Shown: one piece after another, positions 23,468-31,691 of the stretch
Numbering within the stretch: the stretch's first letter is position 1
Layout of the letters: each line of letters starts with the position of its first letter
NCBI GenBank assembly: GCA_000514715.1
Contig: KI911459.1
Coordinates: 795,399 to 859,398, forward strand
Source of the DNA: Streptomyces sp. CNH099
Lineage (GTDB): Bacteria > Actinomycetota > Actinomycetes > Streptomycetales > Streptomycetaceae
Direction: 5' to 3'
Length of the DNA: 64,000 nucleotides
Made by a program: the position numbers and the translations under genes
Notes under the pieces: generated by a model
Databases searched by the model: none
Told to the model about the DNA's origin: nothing
Seen by the model: the letters and a program-made list of their open reading frames with translations, nothing else

Positions 23468-24640
23468 ATGGAGACCCCGTCGCGTTCACTCGCCACCGAG
23501 GCCGTGCACGCCGGGCGCGAAGACCTCGCGCCCCTCGGCCTGCACGCCGCCCCGCTCGACCTGTCCACGACCTACCCGTCCCCCGACAGTAGGGGCGAGG
23601 CCGCCAGGATCGACGAGTTCGCCGCCACCGGCGCCCCGCTCGAAGGGCCGCAGGTCTACGGCCGGCTCGGCAACCCCACCGTCGGCCGCTTCGAACAGGC
23701 CCTCGCCCGGCTCGAAGGCACCGAGTCCGCCGTCGCCTTCGCCAGCGGGATGGCCGCGCTCAGCGCCTGCCTGCTGGTACGCGGCAGCCTCGGCCTGCGG
23801 CACGTCGTCGCCGTCCGGCCGCTCTACGGGTGCAGCGACCACCTGCTCGACAGCGGGCTGCTCGGCACCGAGGTGACCTGGACCGACCCGGCGGGCGTCG
23901 CCGACGCCCTGCGCCCGGACACCGGCCTGGTGCTCGTCGAGACCCCCGCCAACCCGACGCTCGCCGAGACGGACCTCCGGGCCGTCGCGTACTCCTGCGG
24001 CTCGGTCCCGCTGCTGGTCGACAACACCTTCGCCACCCCCGTCCTGCAGCGCCCCGCCGAGCACGGCGCCCGGCTCGTGCTGCACAGCGCCACCAAGTAC
24101 CTCGGCGGCCACGGCGACGTGATGGGCGGCGTCGTCGCCTGCGACGAGGAGCTGGCCGGCGCGCTGCGCCGGGTCCGGTTCGCCACCGGCGGCGTGCTGC
24201 ACCCGCTCGCCGGCTATCTGCTGCTGCGCGGCCTCGCCACCCTGCCGGTACGGGTACGGGCCCAGTCGCGGACCGCCGCGGAGCTGGCCCGCCGCCTCGC
24301 CGGCCACCCGGCGGTGACCCGGGTGCGCTACCCGCGGCTCGGCGGCGCGATGGTCGCCTTCGAGGTGCGCGGCGACCCGCACGCGGTCGTCGCCGCCGTG
24401 CGTCTGGTCACCCCGGCGGTGAGCCTCGGCAGCGTCGACACCCTCATCCAGCACCCGGGTTCGATCAGCCACCGCATCGTCGACCCGGCCGACCGCCGCT
24501 CGGGCGGGATCGGCGAGCGGCTGCTGCGGATGTCGGTGGGGCTGGAGGACGTGGACGACCTGTGGGCGGACCTGAGCGCGGCACTCGACACCGCCGCGGC
24601 GGCGGACGCCGCCGGCGCCGAAGCCGCGGCGGACCGGTAG
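23468..24640 (+). CDS. Trans-sulfuration-type PLP enzyme (Cys/Met metabolism)
   Basis: The 390-residue enzyme belongs to the cystathionine gamma-synthase/lyase and methionine gamma-lyase group. It has YGRLGNPTVGRFEQALARLEG at about 59-80, FASGMAAL, the PLP-phosphate loop region, LVDNTFATPVLQRP at 185-198, the Schiff-base lysine in HSATKYLGGHGD near 209, and SLGSVDTLIQHPGS near the end. A tail of Ala-rich residues follows. The exact reaction cannot be fixed by these motifs. The divergent Lrp gene suggests a catabolic lyase such as methionine gamma-lyase, but that is inference. Confidence 0.85.
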   Translation: METPSRSLATEAVHAGREDLAPLGLHAAPLDLSTTYPSPDSRGEAARIDEFAATGAPLEGPQVYGRLGNPTVGRFEQALARLEGTESAVAFASGMAALSACLLVRGSLGLRHVVAVRPLYGCSDHLLDSGLLGTEVTWTDPAGVADALRPDTGLVLVETPANPTLAETDLRAVAYSCGSVPLLVDNTFATPVLQRPAEHGARLVLHSATKYLGGHGDVMGGVVACDEELAGALRRVRFATGGVLHPLAGYLLLRGLATLPVRVRAQSRTAAELARRLAGHPAVTRVRYPRLGGAMVAFEVRGDPHAVVAAVRLVTPAVSLGSVDTLIQHPGSISHRIVDPADRRSGGIGERLLRMSVGLEDVDDLWADLSAALDTAAAADAAGAEAAADR

Positions 24641-24653
24641 CCGGGCGGCGCCG

Positions 24654-25355
24654 TCAGTGCGGCCCGGCGGGGCCCGCGGCGGCGGTGCGCCGCACGTCCA
24701 GGTGGGCGGTGACGACCAGCGTGGCGCCCTCCACCCGGTAGTCCAGCGGCACCCCCGCCGTGCGCACGGTGGCCGCCATGGCGGCGTCCAGCGACCGGGT
24801 CACGACGTACACGCTGCGGTAGCCCATGCCCGCCGCCGTCGCCAGCAGCCGCCGCAGCAGGTCCGTGCCGAGGCCGCGGCGCTGCCAGGCGTCCTCCACC
24901 AGCAGCGCCGCCTCCGCCTCGTCGTCGTCCCACAGCAGGTGCCCGAGTGCCACCAGCCGGCCGCCGGCCGTCTGCACCGCCAGCGTCCGGCCGAAGTGCG
25001 GGCTGAGCAGGTGCCGCAGATAGCCGTCGGCCTCGCCGGGCGGGCCCTGGTAGCGCATGGCCAGCGTCCGCCGGGAGCAGCGCCGGTGCATCGCCAGCGC
25101 GGCCTCGAGGTCGGCCGGCCCCGCCTCGCGGACCGTGAGGGGTCTGCCGCCCCGCGGCGCCGTCGCGTCGCGGCGGCGCGGCGGGCGCGCGGTGGCGCGG
25201 CTGCCCGGGACCGGATGGGGCCGGGCGCCCGCCAGGGCCACGGCGGCGATCGGTGGGGGTACCGCCCACGCACGCGCAGCGTGCAGTGGGGGAGGCCCCG
25301 GCGCGGCGGGCGCGCGCCGCGGGCCCTCCTCCTGCGGTGCGGTGTGATCGGCCAT
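24654..25355 (-). CDS. GNAT acetyltransferase with a long N-terminal extension
   Basis: The 233-residue protein has a GNAT core from about residue 73 (LTVREAGPADLEAALAMHRR) to 215, including VEDAWQRRGLGTDLLRRLLA, the R/QxxGxG/A acetyl-CoA loop. The first 72 residues are Pro/Ala/Arg-rich and low-complexity. Part of this stretch is encoded by a palindromic GC-rich element (25255-25305), so the extension may have been built by insertion. GGAG lies 5 nt before the ATG, supporting this long start. Substrate unknown. It converges with the PLP enzyme gene (13-bp gap). Confidence 0.75.
   Translation of the reverse strand: MADHTAPQEEGPRRAPAAPGPPPLHAARAWAVPPPIAAVALAGARPHPVPGSRATARPPRRRDATAPRGGRPLTVREAGPADLEAALAMHRRCSRRTLAMRYQGPPGEADGYLRHLLSPHFGRTLAVQTAGGRLVALGHLLWDDDEAEAALLVEDAWQRRGLGTDLLRRLLATAAGMGYRSVYVVTRSLDAAMAATVRTAGVPLDYRVEGATLVVTAHLDVRRTAAAGPAGPH
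25255..25305. repeat. Palindromic GC-rich element inside the GNAT 5' coding region
   Basis: GGTGGGGGTACCG is followed by CCCACGCACGC-GCA-GCGTGCAGTGGG (a hairpin with one bulged A) and GGGAGGCCCCGG. I recall similar GGGGGTACC...GTGGGGGAGG palindromes as dispersed intergenic repeats of streptomycetes, though no second copy is seen in this window. Here it is in frame within a gene and encodes PPPLHAARAWAVPPPI. Confidence 0.45.
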
Positions 25356-25444
25356 GAACTCCAGCTTTCCGGACGGGTGTTGCGTGATCAAGAACGAGCT
25401 GTGACCGGATGGTAAAGGGTGAATCGGACCTATGGGGTCAGTTT

Positions 25445-25954
25445 TCAGCCGACGGTCGTCAGCCGGCGCAGCACCCGGCCGCAGCGTCGTGCGTACACAC
25501 GCTGGAAGACGCCCAGAAGCGGCCCCGCGGTTGCCACCCAGCGGGCGGCGGGGCGGCTGTAGGCGGTGACGGTCAGCCACACGGCGCCGTCATCCGCGCG
25601 TTCCACGACGAACGCCTCCTCACCCGTCTCCGGGTGCCCCGCCAGCGTGCCGTACCCGAAGCCGCTGCGCCGCTCGCCCTGCTCCGCCCACACCACGCGG
25701 CACGGCGCGAGGACGCGCAGCGGGCGCCGGCCCAGGCCGACGACGAGCCGTACGCCGGGCGCGGCGCGCGGCCCGTCCGCGTCGACGGTGACCCTCACCG
25801 CGCGGTGCATCCGGAACGTCAGCACCGCCTCCGTCGCCGCGCGGTACGCCGCCGCGCCCGAGCCGACCCGGGTGCGTACCGCGAAGGCGTCGAAGCCCGG
25901 CGGCGTGCGGCCCTCGCGGGTGGCCCCGACCGGCGCGTACGTGAAGTCGTCCAC
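25445..25954 (-). CDS. DUF1990 family protein
   Basis: The 169-residue protein matches the DUF1990 pattern: FTYAPVGATREG near the start, GFDAFAVRTRVGSGAAAYRAA, FRMHRAVRV, then FGYGTLAGHPETGEEAFVVER at about 98-118 and TAYSRPARWxATAGP near the end. The family is of unknown function with a lipocalin- or START-like fold suggested. It is full-length, on the minus strand with 66 bp to the PhoD stop upstream, and may be the distal gene of that transcript. Confidence 0.8.
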   Translation of the reverse strand: MDDFTYAPVGATREGRTPPGFDAFAVRTRVGSGAAAYRAATEAVLTFRMHRAVRVTVDADGPRAAPGVRLVVGLGRRPLRVLAPCRVVWAEQGERRSGFGYGTLAGHPETGEEAFVVERADDGAVWLTVTAYSRPAARWVATAGPLLGVFQRVYARRCGRVLRRLTTVG

Positions 25955-26020
25955 GCCCCGCAGCGTACGCGGCGTCCGGTGCCGCGCCGCCGCGGGACGT
26001 CCGCGGACCCGGGGCGCCGG

Positions 26021-27598
26021 CTACTGCCCGACGAGCCCCGGCCGCAGCACCTTCGTGAACAGCACCGCGCCGCCCTCCTCGCGCAGCCGCACCGTCAGCT
26101 CACGGCTGCCGCCGTCGATGTGCACCTCGCCGTAGAACTGGAAGCCCTGGCTCGGCGCCACGTTGCCCGTCTCCGGCGCCTTCAGGAACACCCGGTCCGG
26201 CCCGAACGTGCCGTCCAGCGCGCTGCCCGGGAACGCGCCCGCGTGCAGCGGCCCTGTGACGAACTCCCAGAACGGGGCGAAGTCCGTGAACGCCGCCCGC
26301 GCCGGGTCGTAGTGCTGCGCGGAGGTGTGGTGCACGTCCGCGGTCAGCCACACCGTGCCCGTGATCCGCCGGTGCTTGATGTGCCGCAGCAGTTCGGCGA
26401 CCTGCAGCTCCCGCCCCAGCGGCGCGCCCGGGTCGCCCTGCGCGACCGCCTCGAACGCCGTCGTGCCGTCCGGCACGACCAGGCCCAGCGGCATGTCGGA
26501 GGCGATGACCTTCCACTCCGCGCGCGAGCGCTGCAACTCCCGCTTCAGCCAGGCCAGCTGCTCGCGCCCGAGGATGCCGTGGACGTCGTCCGGGGCGAGC
26601 CCGTCGGAGTTGGCGTTGCGGTACGTGCGCATGTCCAGTACGAAGACGTCGAGCAGCGGACCGTACGGGATCCTGCGGTACAGCCGGCCGGCGCCGTCCG
26701 GGCGCAGCACCGGCACCGGGAAGTACTCGGCGAACGCGCGCCGGGCGCGGGCCGCGAGCACGTCGGCGCGCCGCTCGGTGTAGCGCTCGTCGGTGAGGAT
26801 CTCGCCCGGGTACCAGTTGTTGACCACCTCGTGGTCGTCCCACTGCGCGACGATCGGCACCTGCGCGTTGAAGCGGCGGAGGTTCCCGTCGAGCAGGTTG
26901 TAGCGGAAGTTGCCGCGGTACTCGGCGAGCGTCTCGGCGACCTTCGACTTCTCCTCGGTGACGAGATTGCGCCACACCGTGCCGTCGGGCAGCGGCACTT
27001 CGGCGGTCAGCGGGCCGTCGGCGTACACGGTGTCGCCGCTGTGCAGGAAGAAGTCCGGATCGAGCCGCCGCATCTCGGAGTACACGCGGTAGCCGCCGCG
27101 GTCGGGGTTGATGCCCCAGCCCTGCCCGGCGACGTCGCCGGACCAGACGAAGCGCACGTCGTGGCGGCGGCCCGGGGCCGTGCGGAACGTTCCCCGGACC
27201 GGCTCGCCGCAGCGGCGCGGGTCGTCGGCGTCCTCCAGCACCACCCGGTAGTGCACCTGCTCCCCGGGCGGCAGCCCGTGCAGCCGCACGGTGCCCGTGT
27301 AGTCGGTACGCGGGCCGAGCAGCGGGCCGCGGCGGCGGTGCACCCTGCGGAACGACTCCGTGGCGGAGGTCTCCACGACCATCCGCGCCGGCCGGTCGGC
27401 GCGTACCCACACGGTGCCGCCCGCCGCCGTCACGTCGCCCACCTGTACGCCCCACGCGGCCTCGGGCCGGCCCGCGAGCGCCTGCGCCGGGGCGCCGCCG
27501 GACAGCGTCGGCACCGCCAGCGCGGCGGACGCCGCGAGGCCGCCGCGCAGCACCGACCGGCGCGCGGGGCCGCCGTTCGCTCTGTCTCCCGTGTTCAC
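26021..27598 (-). CDS. phoD: PhoD-family alkaline phosphatase, Tat-exported
   Basis: The 525-residue protein starts with a twin-arginine signal (RRSVLRGGLAASAALAVP, about 13-30), then an Fn3-like N-terminal domain and a PhoD metallophosphatase domain. Metal motifs include FVWSGDVAGQG (a variant of GDxx), FFLHSGDTVYADG, QWDDHEVVNNW and LTADVHHTS. PhoD releases phosphate from diesters and monoesters outside the cell with Ca/Fe cofactors. The Tat signal fits a cofactor-loaded export. A PHO box could not be singled out in the 203-bp upstream gap. Divergent to sigJ. Confidence 0.9.
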   Translation of the reverse strand: MNTGDRANGGPARRSVLRGGLAASAALAVPTLSGGAPAQALAGRPEAAWGVQVGDVTAAGGTVWVRADRPARMVVETSATESFRRVHRRRGPLLGPRTDYTGTVRLHGLPPGEQVHYRVVLEDADDPRRCGEPVRGTFRTAPGRRHDVRFVWSGDVAGQGWGINPDRGGYRVYSEMRRLDPDFFLHSGDTVYADGPLTAEVPLPDGTVWRNLVTEEKSKVAETLAEYRGNFRYNLLDGNLRRFNAQVPIVAQWDDHEVVNNWYPGEILTDERYTERRADVLAARARRAFAEYFPVPVLRPDGAGRLYRRIPYGPLLDVFVLDMRTYRNANSDGLAPDDVHGILGREQLAWLKRELQRSRAEWKVIASDMPLGLVVPDGTTAFEAVAQGDPGAPLGRELQVAELLRHIKHRRITGTVWLTADVHHTSAQHYDPARAAFTDFAPFWEFVTGPLHAGAFPGSALDGTFGPDRVFLKAPETGNVAPSQGFQFYGEVHIDGGSRELTVRLREEGGAVLFTKVLRPGLVGQ

Positions 27599-27801
27599 CT
27601 GGTCTCCCGTCGACGTGCGGATCGTCGTGCGCCGTCAGACCTACCGGCGTGTGTTGCCCGTGACACGAACGACAAGTGAACAACTGCCCCCGCGGCGCGG
27701 GAAGTGCGACGCGCGGGGCCGCCGTTCCCCCGCCCCGGCGGCCGGTGGTATGAGGCGGGTCCGACTGGACAGGGAGGCGTCCCGTCAGGTGGTATGAGGA
27801 G

Positions 27802-28692
27802 GTGGCATACAGCACCGACCTTGACGTCTTCGAGGAGCACCGCTCCGTCCTCATGGGTGTGGCCTACCGCATGCTCGGCGCGTTCGCCGACGCCGAGGAC
27901 GTCGTGCAGGACACCTGGCTGCGCTGGTCGACCGCGGACCGCGAACAGGTCCGCGACGCGCGCGGCTATCTCGTGCGCATCGCCACCAGGCTGTCCCTCG
28001 ACCGGCTGCGCCAGGCGCAGGCGCGGCGGGAGGCGTACGTCGGGTCCTGGCTGCCGGAGCCGGTGGCCACCGACGTCCGCGGCGACGAGCTGTCGGACGG
28101 CTCGGAACGGGCGCTGCTCGCCGAGTCGGTGACGCTGGCCATGCTCGTGGTGATGGAGTCGCTGTCGCCGCTGGAGCGGGCCGTCTTCGTGCTCCGGGAG
28201 GCCTTCGGCTTCCCGTACGCGGAGATCGGCGCGACCCTCGACCGCTCCGAGGAGGCCGTGCGCCAGCTCGCCGGCCGCGCCCGGCGGCACGTCACCGAGC
28301 GCAAGCCGCGCTACGACGTGGACGTCGCCGCGCAGCGCACCATCACCGAGCGGTTTCTCGAAGCCGCCGCCGGCGGCGACCTGGAGGGGCTGATGGCGGT
28401 GCTCGCGCCGGATGTCGACGTGGTCTCGGACGCCGGCGGCAAGGCGAAGGCGCCGCGGCGCGTCATCACGGGCGCGGACAAGACGGCCCGGTTCCTCCTC
28501 GGCGGCACGCGCGACCTCGGCGACCTGGTGGAGCCGCGCTTCGTGCTCCGGGAGATCAACGGCCGGCCCGGGCTGGTGCTGCTGTCGAAGGGCGAGCCGG
28601 ACTCCGTGATGGGGCTGGAGGTCCGGGCGGGCAGAATCGCCCGGGTCTACGTCATGCGCAACCCGGAGAAGCTCGGCGCCGTGACCCCGTAG
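27802..28692 (+). CDS. sigJ: ECF41-type RNA polymerase sigma factor (SigJ-like)
   Basis: The 296-residue protein has sigma region 2 (about 8-75: VFEEHRSVLMGVAYRMLGAF, DAEDVVQDTWLRW), region 4 (about 105-170: LSPLERAVFVLREAFGFPYAEIG) and a C-terminal SnoaL-like domain (175-296). The last carries a WLPEP-type and YxxN-like segments typical of ECF41, in which the extension replaces an anti-sigma factor. The GTG start touches an AGGAG directly, an odd spacing, and a 15-codon frame (27750-27797) ends 4 nt before it. The direct repeat GGTGGTATGAGG occurs at 27744 and 27788. Target genes unknown. Confidence 0.85.
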   Translation: MAYSTDLDVFEEHRSVLMGVAYRMLGAFADAEDVVQDTWLRWSTADREQVRDARGYLVRIATRLSLDRLRQAQARREAYVGSWLPEPVATDVRGDELSDGSERALLAESVTLAMLVVMESLSPLERAVFVLREAFGFPYAEIGATLDRSEEAVRQLAGRARRHVTERKPRYDVDVAAQRTITERFLEAAAGGDLEGLMAVLAPDVDVVSDAGGKAKAPRRVITGADKTARFLLGGTRDLGDLVEPRFVLREINGRPGLVLLSKGEPDSVMGLEVRAGRIARVYVMRNPEKLGAVTP

Positions 28693-28714
28693 CGGCAGCC
28701 TCCGCGGCAGCCGC

Positions 28715-28750
28715 GTCCCGGACGTCCCGGACGTCCCGGACGCCGCGGAC
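28715..28750. repeat. Four tandem 9-bp GTCCCGGAC units
   Basis: Three exact GTCCCGGAC copies and a degenerate fourth (GCCGCGGAC) fill the 68-bp gap between the convergent sigJ and SDR genes. Simple slippage-type repeat with no evident function. Confidence 0.8.
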
Positions 28751-28760
28751 CGCGCGGCGG

Positions 28761-29507
28761 TCAGAGCCCGCCGGAGACCCGCAGCACCGCGCCGGTGGTG
28801 TACGACGCCTCCTCGGACAGCAGCCACGCCACCGCGCCGGCGATCTCCTCGGGCTCCCCGGGACGGCGCATCGGCACCCGCTCCGGGGCGCGCCACGGCC
28901 GCTCCGGGTCGCCCATCGCCGCGTGCATGTCGGTGACGGTCATGCCGGGCTGGACGGAGTTCACCCGGACGCCCTCGGGCCCCAGCTCCTTGGCCAGACC
29001 GATGGTCATGGCGTCGACGGCCGCCTTGCTCGCCGCGTAGTGCACGTACTCGCCGGGGCTGCCGAGCGTGGCGGCGCCGGAGGAGATGGTGACGATCGCG
29101 CCGCCGCCGCCCCCGTGCCGCGTGGACATCTCGCGCACCGCGCGCCGGGTGCAGATGAACGTGCCCATCACGTTCACGTCCAGCACCCGGCGCATCACGT
29201 CGAGGGACGTCTCGTCGAACCGGCCGAGCGGACCCGTCACCCCGGCGTTGTTCACCAGCGCGGTGACCGGGCCGAGGCGCTCACGGGCGGTGTCGAACAG
29301 GGCGTCGACCTGTCCGGCGTCGCTGACGTCGGCCCGTACCGCCACGCACGCCGCCCCCTCGGCCCGCGCCTCGGCCGCCACCCCCTCCGCGGCGGCCTCC
29401 GCCCGCTCGTACGCGAGCGCGACGGCGTGACCGGCCCGGGCCAGCCGCCGCACGATCGCCGCGCCGATACCGCGGCTGCCCCCCGTGACCACCGTGACCT
29501 GGTCCAT
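28761..29507 (-). CDS. Short-chain dehydrogenase/reductase
   Basis: The 248-residue classical SDR has TGGSRGIG at 8-15 for NAD(P), NNAG at 86-89, a catalytic Ser at 142-143, and YAASK with Tyr157 and Lys161. The end follows the FabG-type pattern (AVAWLLSEEASYTTGAVLRVSGGL). The ATG at 29507 follows GGAAAGG; earlier in-frame starts run into the divergent promoter. The substrate cannot be told. ECF41 sigmas are often next to oxidoreductase genes, so control by the neighbouring SigJ is possible. It shares an intergenic region with a GntR regulator. Confidence 0.9.
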   Translation of the reverse strand: MDQVTVVTGGSRGIGAAIVRRLARAGHAVALAYERAEAAAEGVAAEARAEGAACVAVRADVSDAGQVDALFDTARERLGPVTALVNNAGVTGPLGRFDETSLDVMRRVLDVNVMGTFICTRRAVREMSTRHGGGGGAIVTISSGAATLGSPGEYVHYAASKAAVDAMTIGLAKELGPEGVRVNSVQPGMTVTDMHAAMGDPERPWRAPERVPMRRPGEPEEIAGAVAWLLSEEASYTTGAVLRVSGGL

Positions 29508-29559
29508 TGCTGCCTTTCCGCCGTTGTCCGCCCGCCGGACGGGACCGTACCGCAGGGGC

Positions 29560-29575
29560 ATTGGTCTTGACCAAG
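29560..29575. promoter_or_regulatory. GntR (HutC/DasR-type) operator candidate
   Basis: ATTGGTCTTGACCAAG contains the 14-bp palindrome TTGGTC-TT-GACCAA (29561-29574). It matches 12 of 16 positions of the DasR site ACTGGTCTAGACCACT known from streptomycetes. It lies 53 bp before the SDR start and 100 bp before the GntR start, so it may serve the local GntR protein, DasR, or both. Confidence 0.6.
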
Positions 29576-29674
29576 TCCGGGTGGCGTCCTACTGTCAGCG
29601 AGAGATACTGCAACAACCTTTCATAAACAACCGCGCAAAAAGGCGGCCAGGCCGACGGGGATTGCGAGGATCAG

Positions 29675-30412
29675 GTGGGGACCACGCAGCCGGACACCGT
29701 GACCGAGCTGAAGTACTGGCATCTCAAGGGTGTGATCAGCGAGGCGCTGGAGTCGGAGTTCTCGGTGGGGGAGATCCTGCCCAACGAGCGTGAGCTGGCG
29801 GCCCGGTTCGGCGTCGCCCGCGCGACCCTCCGGCAGGCGCTCGACCAGCTGGAGCTGGAGGGGCGGCTGCAGCGCAGGCGCGGCGTCGGGACGACGGTCG
29901 CGCCGCCGCGCGTGGGGGTCCCGGTGGGCTCCCCGCGGCAGGTGTGGCCGGGCGAGGACGACGACGGCTGGGAGGCCGTCGACGCGGTCGTGGCCGCGCC
30001 GCCCGCGGCCGTCGCGCGCATGCTGGGCACCGACGCGGCGGAGCCGGTGCACCGGGTGCACCGCTCCCGCAGCCGCAACGGGCAGCCGGTCGCCGCCGAG
30101 CTGATCTACGTGCCCGGCGTCTCCGCGCCCGGCTTCAGCCGCGGCGACGCCGCCACCGGCGCCGTCCGCGCCCGCGCCGTGCTGCACGAGCTGTACCGGC
30201 TGCCGCTGGAGGGCCAGGACCGCACCGTCGAGCTGGGCTCGGCGCGCGCGGAGGACGCCCGCGAGCTGGACCGGCTGCCGGGCGCCCCGGTGCTGGTGGT
30301 CACCACCCGCTACGTCTCCGGGGGGCGGACCGCCGCCGTCGCGGTCTCGACGTACCGCGCCGACACCTGCCGGCTCACCCTCGACGCGGACGCGGCGGTG
30401 CTGGCGAGCTGA
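29675..30412 (+). CDS. GntR/HutC-family transcriptional regulator
   Basis: The 245-residue protein has a winged helix (about 15-80: VGEILPNERELAARFGVARATLRQALDQLELEG, RRGVGTTV) and a UTRA effector domain (about 95-240) ending in a typical strand-rich region with VAVSTYRADTCRLTLD. HutC-type regulators bind sugars, amino sugars or histidine products. GTG 29675 follows GAGGA. The palindrome at 29560-29575 upstream is a fitting operator, implying autoregulation and control of the divergent SDR. The ROK repressor next door also points to sugar-linked control. Confidence 0.85.
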   Translation: MGTTQPDTVTELKYWHLKGVISEALESEFSVGEILPNERELAARFGVARATLRQALDQLELEGRLQRRRGVGTTVAPPRVGVPVGSPRQVWPGEDDDGWEAVDAVVAAPPAAVARMLGTDAAEPVHRVHRSRSRNGQPVAAELIYVPGVSAPGFSRGDAATGAVRARAVLHELYRLPLEGQDRTVELGSARAEDARELDRLPGAPVLVVTTRYVSGGRTAAVAVSTYRADTCRLTLDADAAVLAS

Positions 30413-30481
30413 ACCGGCCGGGCCGGGGCGCGTCCACCGCGCCCCGCCCGCGGATCACCGCACCTCGCGCGCCCTCACCGC

Positions 30482-31639
30482 TCACCGCCGCGCCGTGATC
30501 GTGCTCTCCACGGCGAACAGCTCCTCGTCGAGGTGGTCCAGCGCCAGCCGCAGCGCCCCCGTGGCCACGGCCGCCTCGCCCAGCAGCGACAGCACGACCT
30601 CCGGCGGCCGCAGGCAGTAGCGGGCCAGCTCGGTGTGGAGCGGCTCCAGCACGTCGTCCACGCCCGCCGCCCAGCCGCCGATCACCACCAGCTCCGGGTC
30701 CAGCGCCAGCACCAGCGCGGCGACGTCGTGCACCAGCCGCTGCATGAACCGGTCCACGGCCCGGCGCGCCCGCCGGTCGCCGCCCTGCGCCAGCGAGAAG
30801 ACCTCGGCCACCGCCGGCTCGTCCAGCGGATGCAGCGGCTCGCCGGTGACGCTCAGCAGCTTCTCGGGCGTCGCCTCCCGGCCCAGCAGGTGCAGCGCGC
30901 CGATCTCCCCCGCCGCGCCGCCGAAGCCGCGGTGCAGCCGCCCGCCGATCAGCGACCCGGCGCCCGGGCTCAGGCCGGCGCGGACGAAGACCACGTCCTG
31001 CGAGTGCCGGGCGGCGCCCTTCCAGTGCTCGGCGACGGCGGCGGTGTTCGCGTCGTTCTCCACCAGCACCGGACAGCGGAACGAACGGCTCAGCCGCTCC
31101 GCCAGGTTCAGGCCCGTCCAGCCGGGCAGCGCCGTACTCAGCCGCACCGTGCCGTCCGCCTCCACGACGCCGGGGCTGCCGACGCCCACCGCGCGCAGCG
31201 TGCTGCGCGCGACGCCGGTCCGGCGCAGCACCTCCTGCACCACGGTCCGGACGGCCGCCAACCGGTCGTCGGCCTCCGCGGCCTCGTCCACCGTGCGGGA
31301 CGCCGAGCCGCGCAGCCGGCCGTCGAGGTCGGCGAGCAGGACGGAGACCCGGTGCGGACCGATCTCGATGCCCAGCAGGTGGCCCGACTCGGCGTGGAAG
31401 CGGAACTTGCGTGCGGGCCGCCCCTGGCGCCGCGCCGTGCCCTCCTCGGCCGCGGCCTCCACCACCAGCCCGCTGCCGGCCAGGCCCTCCAGCACGCCGT
31501 CCAGGGTGGGCCGGGACAGCCCGGTGGTGTGCACCAGCTCGGTCAGCGTCGCCGCACCCGCGTCGCGCAGAGCGCGCAGGACGACGGCGGAGTTGATCCG
31601 CCGCAGCAGGGACGGGTCCCCGCCGGTGAGCTGCGCCAA
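30482..31639 (-). CDS. ROK-family transcriptional regulator
   Basis: The 385-residue protein joins an N-terminal winged helix (about 10-70: NSAVVLRALRDAGAATLTELVHTTGLSRPTLDGVLEGL) to a sugar-kinase-like ROK domain (85-385). The ROK part has LGIEIGPHRVSVLLADLDG, the VLVENDANTAAVAEHW segment with the catalytic-site Asp, and GAGSLIGGRLHRGFGGAAGEIG. The usual ROK zinc motif CxCGxxGCxE is not seen after this; HLLGREATPEKLL stands there instead, so it is a non-zinc variant. Likely senses a sugar. A 13-bp-arm palindrome lies 24-52 bp upstream. Confidence 0.85.
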   Translation of the reverse strand: MAQLTGGDPSLLRRINSAVVLRALRDAGAATLTELVHTTGLSRPTLDGVLEGLAGSGLVVEAAAEEGTARRQGRPARKFRFHAESGHLLGIEIGPHRVSVLLADLDGRLRGSASRTVDEAAEADDRLAAVRTVVQEVLRRTGVARSTLRAVGVGSPGVVEADGTVRLSTALPGWTGLNLAERLSRSFRCPVLVENDANTAAVAEHWKGAARHSQDVVFVRAGLSPGAGSLIGGRLHRGFGGAAGEIGALHLLGREATPEKLLSVTGEPLHPLDEPAVAEVFSLAQGGDRRARRAVDRFMQRLVHDVAALVLALDPELVVIGGWAAGVDDVLEPLHTELARYCLRPPEVVLSLLGEAAVATGALRLALDHLDEELFAVESTITARR

Positions 31640-31662
31640 CGTCAGCCTCCCTGGCCGTTCCT

Positions 31663-31691
31663 CCGGATAGCGGATCGTATCCGCTATCCGG
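31663..31691. promoter_or_regulatory. Perfect palindrome upstream of the ROK gene
   Basis: CCGGATAGCGGAT-CGT-ATCCGCTATCCGG has perfect 13-bp arms and a 3-nt centre. It covers the promoter of the ROK gene (24 bp from its start) and the last bases of the response-regulator gene (stop at 31684). Short centre and position favour an operator over a terminator. Confidence 0.6.

Noticed and set aside
27601-27667. A TGTCAC-type ECF41 promoter toward phoD near 27660
   Set aside because: TGTCACG is present on the minus strand (in CGTGTCACG), but no CGTC -10 box stands at the usual 16-17 bp spacing (GGTC instead), so the assignment is too weak.
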